Below, in pieces: positions 6,601 to 10,659 of a stretch of DNA of 10,659 nt; the first letter of the stretch is position 1; every line of letters begins with the position of its first letter. The notes beneath the pieces are model-generated. The model saw only the letters and a list, made by a program, of their open reading frames with translations, was not told the DNA's origin and searched no databases. The stretch spans positions 1-10,659 of the forward strand of contig CAJYIG010000041.1 in NCBI GenBank assembly GCA_913774725.1. Reading direction: 5' to 3'. The stretch comes from an uncultured Curtobacterium sp. GTDB lineage: Bacteria > Actinomycetota > Actinomycetes > Actinomycetales > Microbacteriaceae. Position numbers and translations under genes: made by a program.

Positions 6601-7210
6601 CCGGGCGTCGCTGTACGGCCGGTCGCGGGACACCGCCGACCTGGTCCTCGAGCGGAACGTCATCCGCTTCCGCCCGCAGTCGGTCGTGGTCCGGCAGTCC
6701 TCGGGGGTCGGGGCCGGGGAGCTCGTCCGCGTGCTCGTCGCCGCGACGGCCGCCCGCGCGCACGTGCTCCTCAGCACCGCCCGCCCACTGCCCGCCGAAC
6801 TCCTGCCGTTGTTCTCGCGGGCACGGTCGCCCCTCGACGTCGTCGACCAGGTCGTGGAGGACGACGCCACGTTCCTGGGCCGTGCCGCCGCGGGCACCCT
6901 GCTGCAGGACGGGTGGTCGGACGGGACGGAGCCCGACCTCGACCCGATCGACCTGGTCCTCGCGCAGGGGGCCGAGCCGCGCCGCAACGTGGCCTTCGGC
7001 GGACCGGGGTCACGCGTGCGGCTGCTCGGCAGTGACGCCCGTGCCCTCGAGGAGGCCCTGGGCGCCGGCACCGAGACGACCATCCACGACGACCCCGCCG
7101 TGGAGTCCGGCATCGTCGAGATGCTGCACTTCCTGCGGGAGCAGACGGTCTCGGTCACGGCGCACCGACACGGGGACGTCTCGCGGGCGTTCAGCCGGCT
7201 GCGGCTCTGA
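3644..7210 (+). CDS. PutA-like protein (proline dehydrogenase + aldehyde dehydrogenase layout) with altered catalytic residues
   Basis: Canonical PutA oxidises proline to pyrroline-5-carboxylate with FAD, then to glutamate with NAD. This 1188-residue protein has the whole actinobacterial PutA layout: helical arm (about 1-110), proline dehydrogenase barrel (about 110-410), linker with NTPDTDPSTPGNRAW (about 480-495), aldehyde dehydrogenase (about 500-945) and the C-terminal domain ending in SVTAHRHG. In the barrel Lys286 (FTKG), Asp314, His340 and Y401xxRRxxE408 are kept. The usual S-[IV]-K-x-S reads T-I-D-L-D (Asp176 for Lys), the DMEEY box reads QSGRA (219-223) and HN reads HD (341). In the dehydrogenase Asn616 and Glu712 remain, but the nucleophile motif GQ[KR]CS is GQASS (Ser746 for Cys), KPA is QPA (Gln639), SGKN is SGVV and ExFGP is AVPAP (from Ala843). 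No stop or frameshift is seen. A regulator, scaffold or altered enzyme is more likely than full PutA. Comparison with canonical motifs is from memory. Confidence 0.85.
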   Translation: MPTPHLRDCTDDVVTLAQGWIEAARGMKPEPAAARLAELLTDERGAEFARTFVDVVVRPEDPKVVARNLERASRAVPDDLAWYLRGAVTVGGGFATMAPWAVVPSARKVLRRLAGHLVVDATPARTPAALAKVGGPDTRVDVALLGPAVLGPAGRDRRLAAIDELLHQDVAAVTIDLDTVLPPMSPWDLDAAVTDAVEHLAPLLRTAASRPTPPVVTLQSGRAQDVERTVAVLLALLGQDGTAGTTLGVTLPAELPESLDLLDRVTTAARERRATGGAPVRVRFTKGTLLAAERVDAVLGSRPLAVTADTRTTDTAFLRLLDTAIDPERTDAVHVGVATHDPFALATAHVLAERRGVLDAVEPEVLLGTTRYADVLRTAFGRVVLGVPLVRPDAFDAAVPYLARRLREVADNRSVATGPAAVGTTGPAGDTADDERATAEHVDAVAALVRPAPPTRRTQDRRRPPGDPVLRSAAENTPDTDPSTPGNRAWAAELLARVPESQRGVRTIRAARITDRGRLERLVARTAQAGVNWGRQDPEDRAELFDLIGHALETRRGALVETMIAEVGLTLTEADGEVSRAVDAAMHAADRTRHLEDINGAVPVPPRLTVVVPSWNAPLLDAADGVLTALAAGSGVVLQPATAARRTGAVFADVLWDAGVPHSLLQLVDLDGSDLSRDLVAHPAVDRVVLTGTPETARSYRWWRADLPLVAETSGVVTAVVTPAADLDQAVRDVVASAFDRAGQASSAVSLLVLVGSVGESQRFRAQLADAVRGLRTAWPTDAAAQVGPLVAEPAGAVRTALTELRPGESWLVEPVALDDTGRLWSPGVREGVRASADLSRSAVPAPVLDVVRVETLDEAIALQHSVDGGSVAALHTLDPDEVATWSDRTRAGVLVVDRPTTGARPGRQPVGGWRGTAVGPTVHRGGPLSVIGADRWDPTRRQPHRSIQLQGLGNRVTAVIEAARAGLSFEEFDRVRAGAESDAAARASLYGRSRDTADLVLERNVIRFRPQSVVVRQSSGVGAGELVRVLVAATAARAHVLLSTARPLPAELLPLFSRARSPLDVVDQVVEDDATFLGRAAAGTLLQDGWSDGTEPDLDPIDLVLAQGAEPRRNVAFGGPGSRVRLLGSDARALEEALGAGTETTIHDDPAVESGIVEMLHFLREQTVSVTAHRHGDVSRAFSRLRL

Positions 7211-7289
7211 CGGACCTGGCCGGTCACGCTCGAGCGGCTCGCCTGCACGCTGGCTGACCGTCCTCGGCTCCGTGGACCACGCTCCGGCG

Positions 7290-7295
7290 TAGCGT
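7290..7295 (+). promoter_or_regulatory. Putative -10 element for the small acidic protein gene
   Basis: TAGCGT is followed by seven bases (CCGGTGC) and then ATG 7303. The same hexamer at the same spacing precedes the decarboxylase gene on the other strand. It suggests that the small gene has its own leaderless transcript. Confidence 0.45.
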
Positions 7296-7302
7296 CCGGT
7301 GC

Positions 7303-7515
7303 ATGAACGCACGATCGAACGACGACGAGGTCCAGACCGCCCCCGTGATGGACGGCGCCACCGAGGCCACCAACGAGGAGAAGCTGCACGGCCTGGTCGA
7401 GCAGGTCGAGCACGACCACGGGCACGAGGGTGCCGGCGCCATGGCCGACCACCTGCGCGACCGCATGGACGAGACGGGTGTCGAGGAGGAGCACCCGAGC
7501 GACGAGGTCGAGTAA
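7303..7515 (+). CDS. Small acidic hypothetical protein
   Basis: This is a 70-residue protein that I do not assign to a family. It is very rich in Glu and Asp, has a histidine-rich centre (EHDHGHEG at about 36-43), no cysteine and no hydrophobic segment, so it is probably a soluble, partly disordered cytoplasmic protein. The middle (EEKLHGLVEQVEHD and MADHLRDRMDETG) could form amphipathic helices. Reality is supported by third-position GC bias, a promoter-like TAGCGT seven bases before the ATG, a position 92 bases after the putA-like stop, and an end in TAA with no overlap with the convergent gene. A role in binding metal or a basic partner can only be guessed. Confidence 0.65.
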   Translation: MNARSNDDEVQTAPVMDGATEATNEEKLHGLVEQVEHDHGHEGAGAMADHLRDRMDETGVEEEHPSDEVE

Positions 7516-7530
7516 CCGGCTCCGGACGGG

Positions 7531-7890
7531 TCAGCGTCGGCGCGGGCGTCTGTGTCCCGTGCCGACGAGCCCGACCTCGAGTGCGGTGAGGACCACCGCG
7601 ACCATGAGCTGCCGGGCGGCGAACCCGCGCGTCTGCCGGTCGAGGGCGATGAGCGGCACCATCGAGACACCGTGCGTGGCGTCGACCGCAGCACCGAGCA
7701 CGTGCGCCTCCGGTGACGCCGCACGGGTGAGCAGCGCGGCCTGCACGAGCTGACGTGCGCCGAGCACCCGGCCGAACACCGCCACCCGACCGGTCGACCC
7801 GCGCGAGGCGACCAGGTGGGCGATGCCGATGCCCGCCCGCAGGCCCTCCACCCAGCGGGCCCGCTGCCGACGATCGCCGTGGCGGCTCAC
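7531..7890 (-). CDS. Small membrane protein of unknown function
   Basis: This 119-residue protein begins with a basic segment (SRHGDRRQRARWVEGLRAG) and ends with a basic tail (GHRRPRRR). Between them are moderately hydrophobic stretches at about 18-28, 38-55, 63-82 and 92-110 that could form three or four short membrane helices. GRVLGARQLVQAALL and AAVDATHGVSM look like an unnamed actinobacterial membrane family I have seen but cannot label. The start GTG 7890 overlaps the SDR stop as GTGA, so it is almost certainly translated from the same mRNA. Longer in-frame extensions run through the SDR gene and are composition artefacts. A membrane partner for the dehydrogenase is a guess from this coupling. 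Confidence 0.75.
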   Translation of the reverse strand: MSRHGDRRQRARWVEGLRAGIGIAHLVASRGSTGRVAVFGRVLGARQLVQAALLTRAASPEAHVLGAAVDATHGVSMVPLIALDRQTRGFAARQLMVAVVLTALEVGLVGTGHRRPRRR

Positions 7891-8882
7891 CGGCGCTTCC
7901 CTGCGGCCAGGGCGATCGCGCCCGCGACACCGACGGCGGCGCCGATGATCCCGTTGCCGAGCCGGCGGTGCTCCACCCACCACGTCTGCGGCGACCAGGC
8001 GTGCGCCGAGTCGTCGAAGACACCGTGCGCCCCGTGGTCGCCGGGGACGGGCTCGTGCAGGTTCGTCGGCAGGGACTGCCCGTCCTTCCGCTCGGCCTGC
8101 TGTCCGCTCACCAGGGTCTTCGCTGCGTACCAGTCGGCGAACCGGCCGCTGATCCGGTTGCCCAGGATCGTGTAGACCGTCGACTCGCCCACCCACGTGC
8201 GACGGCGGGGCCGTTCGGCGGTGACGGCGATGGCGCGGGCGCCGACCTCGGGCTGGTAGATCGGGGCGACGGGCTGCGGGTGGTGCGGCAGGAGCGACTT
8301 CACCCAGTTGAACTGCACGGTGTTGAGCGCCGGCATGTCGACGCGGCTGACGGCCACCCTGCTGCCCTGCTCGGTGAGCTCGGACACCACCGACTCGGTG
8401 AAGCCGACGATGGCGTGCTTGGCGCTGCAGTAGGCCGCCTGCAGCGGGATGCCGCGGAAGCCCAGCGCCGAACCGACCTGGATGACGTGGCCGCGGTCAC
8501 GGGGCACCATGCGGGCGAGCGCCGCACGGGTGCCGTTGACGAAGCCGAGGAAGTTGACGTCGACGGCGCGCTCGAAGTCGTCGGGGCCGGTGTCCGTGAA
8601 GCGTCCGAAGACGCCGACCATCACGCAGTTCACCCAGAGGTCGATCGGCCCGAGCTCCTGCTCGGTGCGCTCGGCGGCGGCCTCGACGGCCTGGCGGTCG
8701 GCGACGTCGGCGATCAGCGCGAGTCCGCGGCGTCCGGCTGCCTCGACCTCGGCGACCGCGGCGTCGACCCCGTCACGACCCCGGGCGAGGACGGCGACGT
8801 CCCAGCCCCGTGCCGCGAGCTCACGGACGGTCGCCCGTCCGAGTCCTGCCGAACCACCGGTCACCACTGCCACGCGCGTCAT
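7887..8882 (-). CDS. Short-chain dehydrogenase/reductase with C-terminal membrane tail
   Basis: This NAD(P)-dependent oxidoreductase has 331 residues, longer than the usual 250 or so. The Rossmann fold starts at once with VAVVTGG, the cofactor motif TGGSAGLG is at 8-15, and the active site has Ser138, Tyr151 and Lys155 (YCSAK). The NNAG motif is altered to NCVM (85-88), keeping the first Asn. Residues from about 230 onward form an extension unrelated to the core and end in a hydrophobic segment (IIGAAVGVAGAIALAAG, about 312-328) before GKRR, which suggests membrane attachment of the C-terminus. Start: ATG 8882 begins directly before the first strand. An in-frame ATG at 8912 would add ten unconserved residues. 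TACAAC lies seven bases before ATG 8882. Its stop overlaps the start of the small membrane protein. The substrate is unknown. Confidence 0.9.
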   Translation of the reverse strand: MTRVAVVTGGSAGLGRATVRELAARGWDVAVLARGRDGVDAAVAEVEAAGRRGLALIADVADRQAVEAAAERTEQELGPIDLWVNCVMVGVFGRFTDTGPDDFERAVDVNFLGFVNGTRAALARMVPRDRGHVIQVGSALGFRGIPLQAAYCSAKHAIVGFTESVVSELTEQGSRVAVSRVDMPALNTVQFNWVKSLLPHHPQPVAPIYQPEVGARAIAVTAERPRRRTWVGESTVYTILGNRISGRFADWYAAKTLVSGQQAERKDGQSLPTNLHEPVPGDHGAHGVFDDSAHAWSPQTWWVEHRRLGNGIIGAAVGVAGAIALAAGKRR

Positions 8883-8889
8883 GCTGTCC

Positions 8890-8895
8890 GTTGTA
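8890..8895 (-). promoter_or_regulatory. Possible -10 element for the SDR operon
   Basis: On the - strand TACAAC is followed by seven bases (GGACAGC) and ATG 8882. It matches TAnnnT except for the last base, but has the same spacing as the other gene starts here. The decarboxylase upstream on the same strand stops 63 bases earlier, so co-transcription is also possible. Confidence 0.3.
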
Positions 8896-8945
8896 CGCAG
8901 GTCCGCGTCCACGCCGGTCCAGCCGGTGTCCCCCGGACGGCCGGC

Positions 8946-10217
8946 TCAGTTCATCGAGCGCCGCCGCGCCGTCGCCAGGAGTGACCGCACGGGCAGCACC
9001 GCCGGCTCCTCATCCGGCGCCTGCGGCAGGGCCCCGAGGGAGAACGACTCGACGACGTCCGGCCCGAAGAGCACGCACACCGACGACCCGCCGAACTGGA
9101 AGTACCCGAGCTCGTCGCCCTTGCCGACCCGGGCGCCGGCCTCGATGCCCTCGCCGATGACGCACGACGACACGTCGGACATCCCGATGAACACGACCGC
9201 GACGGTGCCGATCGTCGGGTCGTCCGCGTCGACGAGCACGATCGCCCGGGTGGCGACGTGCGCCAGGTACCCCTGCGACAGCTGCGGTTCGGCGGCCTCG
9301 GCGCCCTGCGACGTGGCCTCGGAGAAGTAGGTGCCCGGCTCGACCCAGGCGCGCAGGACGGTCCCTGCCACGGGGCTGTGCCAGCGGTGGTACTCGAGCG
9401 CGCTGAGGAAGGCCTGCCACACCGTGCCGTCCACGAACAGGTCGGCGGTGTCGTCCCCGGCGAGCAGCTCCTCGACCGAGTACGGCTCGGCCTTCGCCCA
9501 GAACTCGTCGAGCCGGTGCACGCGGCTGGCGATCCGGTAGGGGGTGGCCTCGCACGGGCTGACCACGACCGCGTCGTCGTCGGGTGCGGCGACGGGACGC
9601 TCGCCGTCCCGGAAGCGCCGGGTGAAGAAGTCGTTCCACGACGTGAAGCCCCAGTGCTCGGCGTCGGCGTCGTGCTCGAACCGGTCCATGCCGACCGCCC
9701 GGCGCGCGGCGTCGCTGCACCAGCCGGAGGGGGCGTCGACGAGCACCTCGAGGGACTTGTCGCTCGACAGGAAGTCGCACCAGCCCTGCAGGATCGACCG
9801 CAGGGCGTCGTTCACGCGGGGGTCCCGGTAGAAGGCGGAGCCCGCGGGCGTGGCCTTCGTCCAGTCGAGCACCCCGTCGAGCGGCGTCATCACCATCTGC
9901 TCGTCGCTGTACTCGGGCGCGGTCGTGATCACCTCGTCGACGAGCTCGAGCAGCTCGCCGAACGAGTCGAGGTGCCGGTCCCGGTACCGCCGACCGACGG
10001 GTACCTGCTCGATCATCTGGTGCGCGTGCATCCGCAGCACGGGGTCGCCCTCGACGAGGTCGCGCAGGGCGGAGACCGCGGGGTGCAGTGCCCGGTCCGG
10101 GTCGCGCTCCTGGTGCCGCTCGCGGCGGCCGCGGAGCCAGGCCTCGAGCCCGCTCTGGTCCTGCGGGAGCCATCCCGCGCGGCGTCGGACGTCCTGCTGC
10201 TGCGCTCCACCGGTCAC
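8946..10217 (-). CDS. Phosphatidylserine decarboxylase family protein, type II / PsiD-like
   Basis: This family makes its own pyruvoyl cofactor by cutting before a serine. The 423-residue protein has an N-terminal region (about 60-190) with DWTKATPAG, RDPRVNDALRSILQGWCDFL and WGFTSWNDFFTRRF, which resembles the PSDC domain (PF12588) found with such enzymes. The catalytic domain follows, with SPCEATPY (220-227), YHRWHSPVAG (276-285, His277 and His280) and the cleavage site FGGSS with Gly377/Ser378. Cleavage would leave a large beta chain and a 46-residue alpha chain. GGSS rather than LGST marks the type II group, which includes fungal L-tryptophan decarboxylase PsiD. There is no membrane helix, so a soluble amino acid decarboxylase is as likely as a phospholipid enzyme. 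Start: GTG 10217 is preceded by TAGCGT at seven bases. Longer frames upstream run into the repeat region. Family sure, substrate not. Confidence 0.87.
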   Translation of the reverse strand: MTGGAQQQDVRRRAGWLPQDQSGLEAWLRGRRERHQERDPDRALHPAVSALRDLVEGDPVLRMHAHQMIEQVPVGRRYRDRHLDSFGELLELVDEVITTAPEYSDEQMVMTPLDGVLDWTKATPAGSAFYRDPRVNDALRSILQGWCDFLSSDKSLEVLVDAPSGWCSDAARRAVGMDRFEHDADAEHWGFTSWNDFFTRRFRDGERPVAAPDDDAVVVSPCEATPYRIASRVHRLDEFWAKAEPYSVEELLAGDDTADLFVDGTVWQAFLSALEYHRWHSPVAGTVLRAWVEPGTYFSEATSQGAEAAEPQLSQGYLAHVATRAIVLVDADDPTIGTVAVVFIGMSDVSSCVIGEGIEAGARVGKGDELGYFQFGGSSVCVLFGPDVVESFSLGALPQAPDEEPAVLPVRSLLATARRRSMN

Positions 10218-10224
10218 GCGGAGG

Positions 10225-10230
10225 ACGCTA
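10225..10230 (-). promoter_or_regulatory. Putative -10 element for the leaderless decarboxylase gene
   Basis: On the - strand TAGCGT is followed by seven bases (CCTCCGC) and GTG 10217. It is the same hexamer and spacing as in front of the small acidic protein gene at 7303. It supports 10217 as the start. No clear -35 is visible. Confidence 0.45.
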
Positions 10231-10259
10231 CCCACCGCGCACCGCGACGGGTCCCAGCA

Positions 10260-10280
10260 GCCGGAGCCGTGCCTCCCGGC
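10260..10280 (-). terminator. Possible hairpin downstream of the DUF2071 gene
   Basis: GCCGGAG (10260-10266) pairs with CTCCCGGC (10273-10280) with one bulged base and a six-base loop. It could end the DUF2071 transcript coming from the right, before the decarboxylase promoter. There is no T-tract, and hairpins of this size arise easily at such GC content. Confidence 0.3.
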
Positions 10281-10289
10281 CGACACGAC

Positions 10290-10334
10290 AAGCAGCGCAA
10301 GCGGCGCAGCCAGCGCAAGCAGCGCAAGCAGCGC
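10290..10334. repeat. Five-unit 9-bp tandem repeat
   Basis: The unit AAGCAGCGC is repeated head to tail: units 1, 4 and 5 are identical, unit 2 (AAGCGGCGC) differs at one base and unit 3 (AGCCAGCGC) at two. The array lies in the gap between the DUF2071 stop and the decarboxylase promoter. The period is a multiple of three, so the array stays open in reading frames (K-Q-R repeats on the + strand), but I see no supported gene covering it. Confidence 0.8.
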
Positions 10335-10365
10335 ACTGCAGCCGGCGCCGACGCGACCGCCGCCG

Positions 10366-10659
10366 TCAGCGCCCCCGCCCGAAGTGCGTGGTCACCCCCG
10401 GCGAGTACAGCACCGAGTCCGGCTCCAGCCCGGACAGCCCGGAGGGCAGTCCCGCCGCCGCGACCAGGTCGTCCCGCAGCGACACGAGCGACGCCCGGTG
10501 CAGCGGCCACGACTCGTGCTCGTTCGGCCAGTACCGCGTCGCACCCACCCGACGCACGTGCATGCCCCACCGGGCCGTCAGGAACGTCTCGAGCGGCGTC
10601 GGTTCCGCGACGACGTCGCCCACGCGCACGTCGAAGGCCGACCGCAGGTGCGTCCCGTG
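10366..10659 (-). CDS. DUF2071 (YqjF-like) protein, C-terminal part; 5' end outside window
   Basis: The - strand frame is open from the right edge to TGA at 10366-10368, giving 97 residues. TPLETFLTARWGMHVRR, RYWPNEHESWPLHRA and DSVLYSPGVTTHFGR match the C-terminal half of DUF2071 proteins as I remember them, a family of about 230-250 residues common in actinobacteria with no firmly known biochemical role. The GTG at 10627-10629 is internal, because the family's preceding segment continues upstream in the same frame (LRSAFDVRVGD). The gene is therefore truncated by the window, not by mutation. Downstream lie the tandem repeat and the decarboxylase on the same strand. Confidence 0.82.
   Translation of the reverse strand, partial: HGTHLRSAFDVRVGDVVAEPTPLETFLTARWGMHVRRVGATRYWPNEHESWPLHRASLVSLRDDLVAAAGLPSGLSGLEPDSVLYSPGVTTHFGRGR

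Noticed and set aside
7211..7302. Possible terminator after the PutA-like gene
   Set aside because: Only short, imperfect pairings (for example CGAG/CTCG near 7229-7240) are present. None stands out from the GC-rich background.
8883..8945. Possible terminator between the decarboxylase and the SDR
   Set aside because: Only a 4-bp GTCC/GGAC stem and partial GCCGG pairings are seen, too weak to call.
7755..8984. 409-codon + strand frame across the SDR gene
   Set aside because: It is the antisense of the SDR, which has clear TGxxxGxG and YxxxK motifs. The + product is Arg/Asp/Gly-rich with no recognisable domain.
10269..10659. Basic + strand frame (K-Q-R repeats) beginning at GTG 10269
   Set aside because: Its lysine/arginine repeats come from the 9-bp tandem array, and the rest is antisense to the DUF2071 gene. 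No promoter or ribosome site was seen.
1..10659. Mobile element, CRISPR array, phage or defence system
   Set aside because: No transposase, integrase, long terminal inverted repeats, spaced direct repeats or nuclease/toxin genes were found. Codon use looks even across the window.

Overview
The window is a very GC-rich, densely coded stretch with strong G/C third-position bias, frequent GTG starts and short GTGA/ATGA overlaps between genes. This is typical of a high-GC actinomycete. The protein types (an actinobacterial-type PutA, a SigL-like ECF sigma with its anti-sigma, a YceI anchored by one membrane helix) resemble those of Microbacteriaceae, perhaps Curtobacterium. That placement is inference from remembered family patterns, not from a search. 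I see no tRNA, rRNA, CRISPR array, insertion sequence or phage gene, and no gene-free stretch longer than about 150 bases.

Left part (1-3049, all + strand). The tail of an unidentified, codon-optimised gene is followed by a hairpin terminator. Next comes a run of four closely spaced genes: a membrane-anchored YceI-like protein, an ECF sigma factor, its zinc-binding membrane anti-sigma factor, and a beta-lactamase-fold serine hydrolase. A TGAAC-N17-CGTC element in front of the run looks like a SigL-type promoter, so the cluster is probably autoregulated as an envelope stress module. The yceI gene has no ordinary start codon that would include its membrane anchor.

Middle (3046-7515). A perfect 9-bp inverted repeat holds the stop codons of both the serine hydrolase and a convergent marR gene. 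The marR gene is divergent from a 1188-residue protein with the complete PutA layout (proline dehydrogenase, aldehyde dehydrogenase, C-terminal domain). Its aldehyde dehydrogenase catalytic cysteine is serine, and several other near-invariant residues of both enzyme domains are replaced. It looks like a maintained PutA-derived pseudoenzyme or a protein with a new function, and it is the most interesting object here. A short acidic protein gene follows.

Right part (7531-10659, all - strand). A short membrane protein overlaps the end of a short-chain dehydrogenase with an unusual membrane-ending tail. Upstream of these lies a soluble type II phosphatidylserine-decarboxylase-like enzyme with a GGSS self-cleavage site, a family that includes the fungal tryptophan decarboxylase PsiD. 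Then come a 9-bp tandem repeat and the 3' part of a DUF2071 gene that runs off the window.

A recurring signal ties the window together. Genes that head their own transcription units carry TAnnnT (or TAnnnC) exactly 6 or 7 bases before the start codon, which predicts leaderless mRNAs and helps fix several starts.
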